Positions 34,002 to 45,940 of a stretch of 64,000 bases of DNA are shown here, piece after piece (positions within the stretch are counted from its first letter, which is position 1; the number at the start of each line of letters is the position of its first letter). Under the pieces are notes generated by a model. That model ran no database searches, was not told where the DNA came from, and saw only the letters and a program-made list of their open reading frames with translations. The position numbers and the translations under genes are program-made. The DNA is from Gautieria morchelliformis (lineage: Eukaryota; Basidiomycota; Agaricomycetes; Gomphales; Gomphaceae): NCBI GenBank assembly GCA_015179125.1, contig WHVA01000122.1, positions 62,001 through 126,000 on the forward strand, given 5' to 3'.

Positions 34002-35020
34002 ACCACTGGCATTCTCGGGCGGGCACCGTAATGCCGGCGGAGTTTAGTTTCTGGAACTTAGTGCGCCCCCCGGCATTCGTGGCATGGACAACCACACCAG
34101 CTGCGTTTCCTTTCTGGGCGAAGGGCGTTCTCGCTTCATCACCTGTTTTTGTCATAGGTTTACATGTTGGGCTTACAGTTACGGCCTTTATTCATCAAGC
34201 AGCCACACAGACCTCATGAGTGACAAGTGTGGGTTAAGAATGGCCTTACGCATTTAATCTCCGAGCCTGATGGAGACTTCTGGGATGGCCCAACAACCAA
34301 GTTGCCCCATTCATGTGAAGTACCACTTGAGTACCGCTGTGCACAATTGAATCATACACTTACTGTAATCTTCGCTGCTTGAACTTGTACCTAAACGCTA
34401 GCCAAGGTCTGCAGAAGGCCAGTGGCAAATGGGGGAAGAGGGTGAATCACGAGGGCGCTTTGAGGGGGGCTTTGTGTATTTCATTTTGGGGCGTATGCCA
34501 AGAAGCCAGGACGCGCCCGCTTGAGACTGGTATACAAATGCCTGAAGGGTGGTGAATGTGAAATCATAGGCTTAATTGTGAAGTTGAGCTGGCAAGTTGA
34601 CCAGACGACTCAGACCTCACCAATGGACCAGTATACCGCCTCTCCTCTATTTCACGCCTGCTTGACCTGGGCATCAGCCAATGCGATAGGGGGCAGAAGC
34701 CCAAGTGGAAGGGTGGTGCTCTTGGGCAATCCCGATACCAAGGAGGCGGTGGAGTGTGAGCATGATGTTGGAAACGCGGTAAGCCCCATACAGGTTGTAT
34801 ATGCGACACTTGGACTAACCTCGGTGTCAAATGGCCCATCTGGGGTTGTTGCAGCATGACATTGCGGGGGAGTTCCGGGCATACACAGTGGGGGATCTTT
34901 GGAAACCTGGTCCCATGACGGCCTGTTGCCTTTTTCTCCCAAGGAGAACGGGGTTGGTAAATGTGTGGGTAAGCAATGGCATGGGACTGGCGAGCCAGCC
35001 ATCGTCTCACACTGTGTTGA
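34002..35020. other. Stretch with no supported gene
   Basis: Frames on both strands near 34520-35000 are shadows or lack motifs. It may hold decayed upstream exons of the next gene. Confidence 0.35.
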
Positions 35021-35809
35021 ACCGCAGGTGCCGCTCCTAGAAGGTCTCGCGAGGGAACTCCTGGTGAGCAGGGGCTTTGGGCTACATTCGAGGAGTTCAC
35101 TCGAGAGGATATCGAAAAGATAGATGTATGGATAACTCCCAAGAAAAGCATGAGGAGGCCGTCAGCGACTGGTGACCCAGGGTCTCCTGGCCTGAACCGG
35201 GGGGCCATGCCACCTTGTAATCAAGCTCCTGAAATAAAACTCCCCGTAAGCCGCACTCCTCTGGGCTTGACCCCAACGGCTGCTAGAAGTTGTCGTGAGG
35301 GAACTCCTGGCGAGGAGCGGCTGTGGGGTACATTCGAGGAGTTCACTGCAGAGGATATCGAAAAGATAGATGCATGGATAACTCCCAAGAAGAGCACCAG
35401 GAGGGTTTCAGCAACGCATGACACAGGGTCTCCTGGCCCACACCGGGGGGCCATGCCACCTTGTAATCAAGCTCCTGAAATAAAACTCCCCATAAGCGGC
35501 GCCCTCCCCACTAGCCCCGGGAGATTATCACCTTCTGAGGGCGGACCGCAGGACTTCTTGGTGAAGGACAATGCATGCCCATCGTTTCATGCAGAGCTGG
35601 ATGATTTTTTCCTCGAAATCAACGCTGCACCTTTTGTGCTTTCTCAAATTGACAGGGTTGTGCCCACTTTTCGCCGAAATATGTGTAACACATGGGACGG
35701 GGTATTTCAGTTCTGTGGGCTTGAGAGGCACAAAGAGAGGCTGCTACAGTTGATGGAGGAAGAACAATTCCAATGCAACGCGAAGTGCAGAGGTGGCACC
35801 ACGACGTAG
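35021..35809 (+). CDS. Unknown protein with an exact-period 82-residue tandem repeat (5' end open)
   Basis: The frame is open from just after a stop at 35018 to the TAG at 35807-35809. Two units begin with REGTPGE at 35048 and 35294. Each continues with TFEEFT(R/A)EDIEKID, WITPKKS, GAMPPCNQAPEIKLP, and the period is exactly 246 bases. The unique C-terminal part reads FHAELDDFFLEINAAPFVLS and ends with an acidic LLQLMEEEQFQC segment. I do not recognise the family. The start could be an upstream exon spliced at about 35027-35040 or the internal ATG at 35150. A repeat length divisible by three with the frame kept suggests selection while it arose. No signal peptide or membrane segment is seen. 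Confidence 0.5.
   Translation, partial: TAGAAPRRSREGTPGEQGLWATFEEFTREDIEKIDVWITPKKSMRRPSATGDPGSPGLNRGAMPPCNQAPEIKLPVSRTPLGLTPTAARSCREGTPGEERLWGTFEEFTAEDIEKIDAWITPKKSTRRVSATHDTGSPGPHRGAMPPCNQAPEIKLPISGALPTSPGRLSPSEGGPQDFLVKDNACPSFHAELDDFFLEINAAPFVLSQIDRVVPTFRRNMCNTWDGVFQFCGLERHKERLLQLMEEEQFQCNAKCRGGTTT
35048..35500 (+). repeat. Two-unit tandem repeat, 246-bp period
   Basis: GAGGGAACTCCTGG occurs at 35051 and 35297, with strong similarity through to CCCATAAGC near 35495. It lies within the coding frame described above. Confidence 0.85.
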
Positions 35810-36990
35810 TGCGTGTTTTTATTTTCAATGCAACCAGGTATCATCTTGTCTGTCCTACTCTCCAATGGCCATTATACATGCATACATGGTAATGGCAGAA
35901 AAAGAGAGAAATTATCTTTTCTGTAAAGGCGATATAACAATGATAATGTCTGCAAATGTATGCAGGAATGTACATGGGAACAGATTACACTATCAGGGGA
36001 TGTTCAAGTTCGCGGTGAGATAAGTATTCGGAGAAAAAGCAATGTACGTCAACGGTCAGAAGACAGGAGCACAATACTGCAGCATAATCAGAAAAGCCCG
36101 ACAAAGGTGGGGAAGGTAAAGAACACCCCAAAATCCCAGAAAGGTGCCCGTGGGAGGACAGGACACACTGACGCTCGCAACCCCACACCCAGCAAACGGC
36201 AAGGAGAATGTCAAACAGACGACACCGAAACAGCAGGGAAGATAGGGAGACGGGTGATGTCGGCCAAGCAGGGCAACAGTTGGAACGCGTGGCAAAGCGT
36301 GGCAAAGAACGGCAAAGAACTGCAACAACAAAGGAAACCGCCTAGGTGGTGGATGACAGAGAAGCCTGCGGCGGCCGGGGAAGAAGACAGGAACCCGGGA
36401 AGACAAAATCCTTCTTAATATCGTCGCAACTACCATTGCCGCGGGCTTTGCTCGGTTCCGACTTTTCCACGGGGTTTGCTCAGTTCTGGCGATGCCACAT
36501 GTTTTCCTCGGCCTTCGCCCCGAGTCCATGGTCGATGGGTTGAACGTGCTAAATTGATTCACAACGGCGAAATGACTCTCAGAGCCGCTCGTCTGAAATA
36601 GGGTAAGTTTTGCTTGCTTTTGGATTCATAGAATGGGCCAGACCTCAGATGCCACGAACCCACAGGTCCCGGATACATGGTACGTACGTGGATGTCTATG
36701 GACGTTGGCAATCGAAAAAAAAACTCACAAAATCGCGTTGTATCCCACTTTTTATATCCATTGCATCCCTCGTGTCTCCATGTGCTACACCGTCTCCACT
36801 CGCTCCCCATCGTAGCTCCCCATATTCCATTTTCGCCACCAGTTCCTTGCTATTCCAGCCTGTTGACCTTGAAAATGACCCCAAATATTATTTTATTCTA
36901 CTTGCGGTGTGTGAGAAAAACAGGATTTTATTCTTCACTTGTGTGACGGTGTCAGAGCAAGGAGTACCTTTACCCCAGCTTGCCCACGCG
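35810..36990. other. Stretch with no supported gene
   Basis: A Lys/Arg/Gln-rich plus-strand frame at 35960-36418 is open but has no motif and no partner exons. The remainder is probably the upstream region of the gene starting near 36991. Confidence 0.35.
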
Positions 36991-39900
36991 ATGTCGACCA
37001 GTCACCCAGATGACCTTGAGAATGGGAGTGACTTTGATGGCGTCTTGTCCTCCCCGGAGCCCAATGAGCTCATTGACGTCCGACGCGAATGGGAGTCCCT
37101 ATGCACACTCGTCAGCCTTGAGGATGGCGGGCCATTGATGGTCTGTTCTGATATTTATGAAAAATTTACTGACATACTTGACTCGTTTATCTCTCGGACT
37201 ACATTGTCGTCTTGCCCTCATGAAAGAGACTCGGCCTCCTCCTTTGAATCTCCATCGCCATCTAGTATGAGACAGGGTTACCCTCCTGTGCACGGTGTCC
37301 AATCCAATGTTCCAGTTACGCAGCAGACCAGGGTCCAAACGTTGTACACATATCCTGTAAATATGCATGTCGAATACCCCTCAACAAGTGCCGATGGAAG
37401 TATAGGCCACCTGTTTAAAATGGATCCTGACCATTGGTTGAATCCATGTGAGATGTTCTGTTACTCACAAGGTCCTCCCAGGGGCCGTAGTGTACTAAAC
37501 AAGCCAGCCTTCACGAAGCTGTTGAAAGATGAGAGCGGTAATCTAGTCCCTTGCATCAGAGCACACAATACCTGTAGGTTATCTAACACATTATCCTAGC
37601 TTGATTTTGTGTTGATTTGGTATCTTTTGCCACCATCATATAGGCCAAGGATTGAAGATATGTCCCAAAGCTCCACTGGAAACGCTTAAGGTAGCACATA
37701 CGAGTGCTAGCCATGAGCTGTTGAAGGAGCGTCTCGGGCTCAACCAAGCAATTCAAGCGATGGGAGCATCAGAGAGTCGCACTATCCATGAAGCAACCAT
37801 GTCATACCTACATGCGTTATTCCAACGAGGTTGTGGGGCTCCCACACTTGAGCCCACACACCTTTCCACCCATGAGCATACAGAGCTCAAATCGCACCAT
37901 GACCTCCTCACGCGTGCAAGACGAGGACTCCCGCTCAAGGAGGGAATGTGTGAAGGTAGCTTGCTGTTCGATGTAGATAGTAAGGGCGATGCTTTTGTTA
38001 GGTAAGGCTTGTCGGTGGCTTCTTATTCTTGCTGTTGACTGGGCCTCGGAATACCAAGCTGTGAGCATTACAATACAACTAGCAACCGGATGCATTTCTT
38101 GGATTACGCACCTAGCAAAGGGACCATGGACCTTGACTACATCGATGCAATCTTGGACAATGACATCCACGAGATTGCATGGATTGAAAGGGCCGCCACT
38201 GACCGGGGCTATGGAGCTCAAGTGCAAAGTTCTACCGTAGCTAATTTCTCTTCTCAGAGGATAGTTTGCCGTAAGTCTCCATTGGAGATACCATCATATT
38301 TGCAAGAACTTACTAGATAATTACTTGAACCTTAGCATGTGATCACTGGCAAGAGGATGGGAAGCTCCAAATGATGGAGATGGACCATTTACCGTGCAAA
38401 AGCAAGTTTACAATTTGGACCCCACACGAGGAATACCGCCGAGTGTGTCCTTTCGTCTTAGTAGTTTGTTCAGGAGCACATTGCCATCCAATCCCATTGC
38501 CTACAACCACTCCACCATTGGTTAGGGATGAGGTGCTTACTCTGCTGAGATCTATGCCCCATGATCTACCCAATATCACACCGCGTCGATTCCTATGACA
38601 CAGCATTGTATGCGTACGCCTACAGAGCTTGCTGCCTGACATCAGCAACCCAACTCTAGCAGATTTGCATGTATCTCTGGCGAACAGGGATAGGCTACGT
38701 AGATATATTACTGTAGTCAAGCAAGAGTGTTACCCAAGGGGAACGGGTTGGGAGGGTAAGTTCCAAAACCTCAAATGTTCCATGCGATTGTGTAACAATT
38801 GGCTTGTGCATTGTTTCCTGTAGGTGCAATTAATTGCCATGAACAGGAGCTTGCTGCTGGGAACACCGAACAATACATTAGGTTTATAGGAGTCACACCA
38901 GCACATGATATTGAAGGGGGCACTCAAAAAGATGAGGAGAGTGGCGACAATACAGGGCTGTATCGGTTTGTAGTTTGCATGACACCTACACAGAGCTATG
39001 GCCTGCTCCGGGCACAGTATGTACAGAGCGACACTGCATTCCGAAGAGTTGTCGGGTACGATGAATTCGAAATCGGCGCCTGGGATGTGACAGCAAAATC
39101 AGTATGTTCAACTACAGAGGAATAGAAATTATTGTGCTAACTGGTCCAAACCCAGGTGTTACCTATTGTCGGGTCTTCTTGAATCGAAAAGATGCAGCAG
39201 CACATCTTTTTGTGTTTCAAAAGATCGAAGAGATCGTGAGACTTGACACAGGCTTTTCATTGACCTGGCGTCATCTGCACTCTACCTCTTTGCATGAACA
39301 CCAGGGTATCCGCATGTTCACAGTTGATGAACATGGCGGTCAGGCCAAAGGTGATTCTTTTGATCATATTTATTAAAATTCTAACAATCTCTGGATTTCG
39401 GCGGCCTCGGTAAATAGGTTTAGGTTGGCATCTGCAACACCTCGCACAACATGAACATCTCAGGTTCAAACGTGATTTACATGAACCAGCGAAAAATCTA
39501 GGCGATCTCACAATCTCTGATCACCTACACCGCATCCTCAGGCTTTGCCAAGTGCATGTGCATCGTAACATTAAGACAACCAAGGTGCCGGAGAGTGTGA
39601 AGAATCTTATGCGCAGCCTAATGTGCGTGAAACACAAGGGTTGGACCGCAGCGCTGGATGGTATTTGCAATGAAGGTGGAAAAGTAGGGTCCGGTGAGCA
39701 TTTTGTCATGATAAATTTGACAGTTCATCATCCTTGGCCGAAGACTGGGTCAAGCAGAAGTATGACACCAATTTTGCATTTGCGGCACTATGTTGGGAAC
39801 TAAGCCACATACCTCTCGATGTATGGAAAGCTGGGGCTAGGAACAGTAACCTAATTGAGACCCTGCACGCAGATGAAGGAATGCACTTCGACCTTATGAA

Positions 39901-40373
39901 ACTGAAGTCAGTGGAGGTAACATCCCAACGTCCAAATAGAATGTGGCAGGACATATTATCTTACAACTCTGACAGGTCATCCATAATACTGGGATCCGGC
40001 CAAGCTACCAGTCAGGTGCATCAACGCAACGCATCAAGAAAAATATCTGCCATGAACATGTGTCAATGTTGCAATTCTCATTTCAATTCTCATCCCTTCA
40101 CACTTGACAGAGCATGCCAGGTTCAAAGCATTTGCAAGTGCAGATGCTCGTATACAGGCCTCCAACGATTGGGCCACTCGGGCTGCTGAGACACTTCAAC
40201 GTGCCTTGGTGCGGCTACAGGATGCATCAAGACTCCCAAAGAGCCCGATGCACCAGGCCCGATTTGAAGCTCGGAAAACTACATTTGAACGAGCGCAAGC
40301 AGCGCATGCCAAAGCATGTGCCGCATCAAGGGCATTGCAGGAAATGGGGTCTGGTCAGATCCACCCTATCTAA
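36991..40373 (+). pseudogene. Multi-exon gene resembling MULE-transposase-derived families of Agaricomycetes
   Basis: From the ATG at 36991, exons separated by short introns keep phase at most joins: 36991-37573, 37644-38001, 38059-38270, 38336-38755, 38824-39101, about 39156-39350, 39418-39690, 39725-40015, and a last exon to the TAA at 40371-40373. Motifs include MHFLDYAPSKGTMD, CDHWQEDGKL, CPFVLVVCSGAHCHPIPLP, YVQSDTAFRRVVGYDEFEIG, YCRVFLNRKDAA and SHIPLDVWKAG. The C-terminus is an Ala/Arg/Gln coiled coil. The SD...FEI and late PLDxWK...E.H pattern matches a dispersed fungal family that I recall as linked to MULE-type transposases; I do not see a firm DDE triad. An in-frame TGA at 38596-38598 (CGA in the expected arginine position) cuts it, and the 39102-39155 join does not keep phase, so it is probably recently dead. 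Confidence 0.55.
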
Positions 40374-41160
40374 AGTATGTATCGCAGCATCTATCACATG
40401 CATTTCATTTCAGCGTGGCGTATGACAGGAGAGAAGATTGGGGTGACAACAAGCGGCCGAGGAAGAGCATAACCATCATTCAAAGAATGTCCTATGAATG
40501 GAAAGAGCACTAGAACTCTACATTACTAGCCTTCCCTGAAATGTCAGAGGAAGCTGAGAAGCGTCATACTAACTCAATAAGAGAGACCAGCGAGACTTGC
40601 CTGGCTAAGACTGACCACCCAGCTCACAATATAACCAGTTATATCAATGCAAACAAATAGCATAAAAGGCGAGGAAGAGCCTCCAGGAGACCAAACAGAC
40701 ACAACAGCCCCCACAGAACATAAAATCATCCAGCGAGGACTGCGGCAGACACAGCCGGCAAAGGTTTCTTGATGATCCAAGACAGAGATAGATAGCCTTC
40801 GGGATGTGCAAGACTGCGGGCACACAACTGCACTACTTGTAGGTCACATAGCATAACGAACAAACAATTGTATTTATTATTATACAAGAGTTGCATACAC
40901 TTGAACTTGGCCCAAGAAAATTATTCCCCCCTTCTCTGGCGATGTTCGGGTGAGCTTTGACCCCATGCCAGTACTTTTGGTTTGGAGCAATGGTTTTATG
41001 CCACCAAGACATTATTTACTCACAGTCCGAATCCACTGCGAGGATTTTTTCTGAGCTCCCACCCGCCACGGCAGTGACAGTCTTCTCTAACCCCATGGTT
41101 GTCGTCGAATCAGAGTCTGTGTACACACCATCATCTGACTCGTTGTATGACTCTGAATCC
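40374..41160. other. Stretch with no supported gene
   Basis: No coding evidence. The end of the MULE-like gene is followed by AT-rich sequence near 40860-40920. Confidence 0.35.
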
Positions 41161-41329
41161 AGTCGATTCAGGGGACGGTACGGTTGATGCAGCCAGAATG
41201 CAGCCGGAGCAAATGTCCGTTGAAGTTGTCCTGCCCAGCAAAATGGCGGTGGCAGTTACCACGAGTAATGTTGCGCCCCAACACATAAAGGAATGGAGCA
41301 TCTCGCACACCTGTTGAAGAGTCCCAAGC

Positions 41330-41660
41330 ACGAAAGAGGTTTGAGAGGGTGGTTGGCCCTTGAGAGCCGCCTACCCCAGAATCAGCATAACCACGCCGAG
41401 GTTCATAGGGCACGAGCCAGCGATGGTTGTCTTTGTTGAGATCACGCTGAATTTCAAAAACATCATCTGAATCACATATGTAAGCAACTGACTGAGTGGG
41501 TATTGAGGAGCTTACCAAGGTTCATCTGAAGCTCAGGGGAACGCAACCGATGTCTAACTCGGGTCTGTGGAACCTGGTATGGGGCAGGTGATGGGTACAC
41601 GAGACGGAAACCTCTGGTGCGACGACTAGTCTGAGGCAAATCGAGTGCCTGGCCGGTTAC
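41330..41660 (-). CDS. Exons of an unknown minus-strand gene (partial)
   Basis: An exon near 41650-41520 reads GFRLVYPSPAPYQVPQTRVR and LRSPELQMNL. A short intron (GTAAGC to ATTCAG) leads into DDVFEIQRDLNKDNHRWLVP and SNLFRAWDSST before a GT donor near 41332. Composition and phase look like a real gene. I do not recognise it. It may be the 3' part of the gene at 42.6-44.6 kb, on the same strand. Confidence 0.4.
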
Positions 41661-42619
41661 TGGTTGATGTTAGTCAGATGGTTGGCCAGGTCAGTTCAAC
41701 TCAACAAACAATGACTTACAGTTCATTGTCAAAAACTGGTGGTTTTCAAGCAGAATGGCTGTAAGTTACAGGACAGTGTAGTTATGTTAATGATGGGCAT
41801 GATAACATATGAAGGACTTACCGACATAGATACAACCCGATGGCTGATTCAACCATGGGCACTTAAAGCATGAGTGGCGAACTGCATTCAGGGTGATCGT
41901 GCCTATTTTGGCCCGGCACTCCTCATCAGTTGCAAATGGATTTCAGGCGCAAAAGCAAAACGGGTAGTTGATCCCATCCTGCTGGCACTGGCGGGGGATA
42001 CCACTTGGTGCAACCCGGTCACCATTTGCATGGAAGAGGCTGAACATACATAAGTAATGTAGCAGAGGAAATAGTTAGAAAAATCTACTGCGTCCATCTG
42101 ATATGTTTGGGGTGCCTTGTATTCCGCAGCAATCCCTTAGCGACACCCCAGGCAGCGTAAACCTCCACCTCGTGTTGGAGGCCTCATATGATGTCGTCCT
42201 GTAGACGCAGGCGTGGTTCGAGGAGATGCGTGGCATCGCTGACTTGGGAAGAACGCATGGCAGGCATTGTTAAGAGATTTCAAGGAGAAGGTTTGCGAGA
42301 TGAAGATTTACCTGCAGCAGCCCATTTTTTAAAGACTCGACACATATGGGTGCCTATAGCTAGTGCATTTGGTGATCGAAGGTTCTAGTCACAGCTCTCT
42401 CCAAAGGAGAGCTCCTATAGACAAAAGAGACTTACACAAAAGAACTAACCACTTAACATGTGAGTAAGAATTGGGTTGGAAACCGAAGGATGGACTGCGA
42501 AATGAACTTGGGATACTAAAAGGTTTTAGCTGCGGGAGACGGTGGAGATATGGCCCGTGGGATACATGGACGTGACATTATCCCACAAGTAACCTGGTGG
42601 TCGTGCGGAAATGTGTTCG

Positions 42620-44570
42620 GGTCACATGTTTTGCTCCGCGGAGGGGATTTGGTGCTTTGCATCGGAAACACAGAAGAAAAGTTCGACCCATCGACTAGGC
42701 CCTCCCTTCGCCCCAGGGCAGCACTCAAGCCATTTCCTTAATATGTAGGTACTATTAGCTAGTGTTTTTGAAGTCCCATATAAACCCGGCTCGGGCGGGA
42801 TGCCCAGAGCAGAAGAGCGACACAACCACGTGTTTTTCCATAGCCTGCAATGTACATTCAATATCAGAGTAGCTTTCAACAAAGTCGAGGGCAACATGTC
42901 CAGCCAGGTAGCCGCCAGAGGACTACCTATTCCCATAAATCCACATCGCACAGTTGGGCCCATGCACCGAATGCAGGGCTTCTTTCCTGAAGAACCGTGT
43001 GCAGTTGCACTGATCAAATGCCTTCCAGAAGGTGACTGCATCGACGCCTTCGTTGGAGCGTAGACGTGCCACTACTTCCTCTAACTCTGGCCCACACAAT
43101 GGCGGGATGTCCCGGTTGTAAACCAGTAACATACTGGCGTCAGGTGGCTCCCACAGGCAGGCCGTCTCACCAACCAGACGATTGCCTTGACCAAAAGAGT
43201 GGACAGCTGAGTTCCCCTTTCACTGGCAAGACAATACACGTACCAGGCATTGTTGGTGCACATTCAGAGTGCCGTGTGGCTGCTATATCCAACAAATTAT
43301 TTCTAGGAATGTCTAGAGATGGACATTAGCTGCCTATAACTCAGATTGTGTGAAATCACTTACACGAATCCATATCAGACCTGGGGCCCAAAGCCTTCTG
43401 CCTGGCGTTCGGGTTGGGTGGTGGCATTGTGGCTGATGTGGTCAGCGCAGTGACTTCTTTTGAGGGGGCATCGGAAGGAACCCGTGGCTGTGGAACAGTA
43501 AACAACGATGCATATGACTGTGTCGTTTGGGGTTGATTTTACGCATGGAGAAGAACCCTCCCCCAGATGGTGACGGCGAACGATGACCACTCACAACAAA
43601 GGGGTTGTCAGGACTCGCAGGGAGATACACCGGAGATTGGCTCATTCCTGAGTCCTTCTTGGTAGACTTTGTGACTATCAATAGCATTCAGTACAAGAAA
43701 CCACCATGTTCGGCAATGCTTACATGTGCTATGTACCGAGCGTAAAAGCCTATGTCTGTCGAAATAAGGCAGACCTTAAGCAGTGTGTTGTGTAAGTGTG
43801 CGAGTCCAACCAAGAAACACATGTGGTACAGACCTGGGCCGAGGTCGCCTTCCGGTCTCCTAGCATACACTTGTGCTGGCATATCCAGATTCTCTTGAAT
43901 CAAATCTGTCAGGCAAACTGTCACAAGTTAGTTTTTTTAGCCATGAAACAAACGAAGTATGTACTCCATGACCCACAGCCCTCATCTCGCTGTGCGCAAC
44001 CAGCAGCAACTTTACCTTTGTATGGCCCATTTTCCACAACCCAGATATCATAATAGTGTTTCACATCCGGTTCGGTCTCTTGTGTAGTGCATGGGCACTG
44101 CGGTTGTTCGACATATAAAGACACGAAAGCATCCGGAATCTCGTAGTCCGCATACAACCAGTTGTCTGTGTAGCACGGCCTGCAAGCCCTGTTCAGTCAC
44201 CCAACCTAATCATTAGCCAGTTAACTCACCATCGATACATGTTTTCCCCGCCACGTCCCCAGCTCAACATCATTTTTGCGGTGCTGATCCGTTCATGATA
44301 GGGCACAAATGTTTTGAGCCATAGTCCACACGCATCATGACTACCAGGCTGTCCAGAAGAGTCAGCCACTGAGGACCATGTCAACCCACGCATGGAATCA
44401 CATCCTTTAGTCGCCCCAGGAGACGAGACTGGGCTAATGGGCAAGTCTGAAACTTTGAGGTACATAGGAGGTGATGCTGGAATATCCAAATGGTCCAAGT
44501 GCACGTATTTAATATCGGGCCCCTCTTATTGAGTCCAAAAAGAGAAAGAAATGAAAAACACATGTTGCTT
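42620..44570 (-). CDS. Unknown multi-exon gene with Cys/His motifs
   Basis: I do not recognise this gene. Exons read from right to left. An N-terminal region near 44500-44226 contains PPMYLKVSDLPISPVSS and ends ENMYRW at a GTGAGT donor. The next exon (about 44185-44035) contains ACRPCYTDNWLYADYEIPDA, QCPCTTQE and HYYDIWVVENGPYKG. A further exon (about 43925-43785) contains CLTDLIQENLDMPAQVYARR and GLYHMCFLVGLAHLHNTLLK. A Pro/Ser-rich linker lies near 43660-43370. The exon near 43100-42925 contains ELEEVVARLRSNEGVDAVTF and a CxC...H...C motif (QCNCTRFFRKEALHSVHGPNC split). Splice sites are mostly canonical. The paired Cys clusters suggest a zinc-binding protein, perhaps from a transposon-linked dispersed family. 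The 3' end is not fixed. Confidence 0.45.
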
Positions 44571-44695
44571 TCAGGCTTACCCCGTCGAGTGGTTGCCTGG
44601 ACACAAGTCGCTCAAAACCAAAAGCAATTGGCGCAAAGGTGCATTGAGCGAATACGTATTACCCACTGAGGGCGCTAGGTGACAGCGGACAGAAA

Positions 44696-45530
44696 GCGAG
44701 TATCAAAATGACATGCCGAGGGATCACATCGGGCGATACGCGAGTACCAAAATTGTTATGACCGTTCATTTCCGATTTCCAACCCTCAGTTCCGCAACAC
44801 CTTCCACCCCCCCGATATTTCCACAACACTTTCCGCCCCTCCGATATTTCCAACATTCCACCCATTGTTCTATTCCCTTGTTCTTTCGACTCTATTACTC
44901 GGACCCACCGGACCCACCTCACCGTTCATCAAGATCAATCGTCCGGCCCTCCTTGTGTTTCGTTGTCAAATATGTTTTCCCGACCCCTTGTTCTTTGCCA
45001 TTGTTCTACCTTACCCTGAACCCCCCTTGTAGTCCCATTGTTCCCAATTGGTTAGTTCCCACGTATTGTCTACTCGACTTCCACTTCCCCCGGAATTTGC
45101 TTAGTACCATATCATTACCTGTTGTCTCAGCTCTTTGTATAAAAAGCCTGTCATGTATGTCTCTTATTCTGCAATCAGATAATCGCCTTCGATACTTGAT
45201 TTCCTTCGCTCCATCTCCTGTTCTTAGCACAGCGAGTCTAGCAAGATCTCAGCCTCTCTCCGTCTCCCGTCTTCCGCCTTCCGCCTCAGTTCCGGCTCAA
45301 GTTCCGACCAACCTTTGGTTCAGTACTTTCCGACTTCCGACTCCGTTCCGAAATACTTAGGATGATAGTTCATTGGGGGCGCAACCTATAAGTTGAAGCC
45401 GCTGTCCTTTCCAGTTCCGACTTAGTGGAAATCTCGATACGTAACAAAAATGACATGCCGGAGGGATCACATCGGGCGATACGCCAGTACCAAAATGACA
45501 TGCCCGAGGGATCACATCGGGCAATGGTGT
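44696..45530 (+). repeat. 44-bp tandem array, three units, interrupted by a solo LTR
   Basis: Units begin GCGAG or GCCAG and contain CAAAATGACATGCC and GGATCACATCGGGC. Unit 1 is 44696-44739. Unit 2 starts at 44740 and resumes at 45452 after the LTR. Unit 3 starts at 45483. Confidence 0.85.
44754..45446 (+). mobile_element. Solo LTR (family L2), second copy
   Basis: 693 bp with ends TGTTATG and CGTAACA and the duplication AAAAT (44749-44753, 45447-45451). It is inserted in the second unit of the 44-bp array and lies in plus orientation by its TATA-like box. Confidence 0.9.
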
Positions 45531-45737
45531 AAGGGCAAGGGTCATAATACAAAGGGAGTAATTTGTTTCAAGTGTATGCATGCGGCCTGGTCGCCGACCA
45601 CTGACCAGCAAGTGTCGGCATGAAAGCCTTAGTGCCCAAACCTCCATTGGAGGTTGCGTAGCTGAGCACCAGGGAGCTTGAGGTTGCAGTGTGTGCAGAA
45701 CATCATGGATGTTTGGTTTTGCCTTTGGTTGATAGTC

Positions 45738-45940
45738 AACTGAGGGAAGGCCACACGTTTCTCTTGCATATACGTGCTGGCATTTAAGCGCCGGTCAGCC
45801 ACGGGTGACAAAGAACGTACCGCGGTAGTGAAACACTGCAGCCCAAAAAGGCAACTAGTCCACAACCACCCACAAGGGTCGGTTTTGTTGAAAAATATAT
45901 GGAGGAAATGTTGGGTTTGAAGTCTGCTGCACATATGTTG
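45738..45940 (-). mobile_element. Fragment of the diverged copia-type LTR family
   Basis: GCATATACGTGC, AGCCCAAAAAGGCAACTAGT and CCACCCACAAGGG align with the solo LTR at 3113-3666. It is truncated, with no clear ends, so it is an older fossil. Confidence 0.5.

Noticed and set aside
35960-36418. Basic, Lys/Arg/Gln-rich open frame as a gene
   Set aside because: Low complexity, no motif, no partner exons, and it lies in the upstream region of another gene.
44696-45530. CRISPR-like array
   Set aside because: Units are contiguous with no unique spacers, only three exist, and the DNA is eukaryotic.
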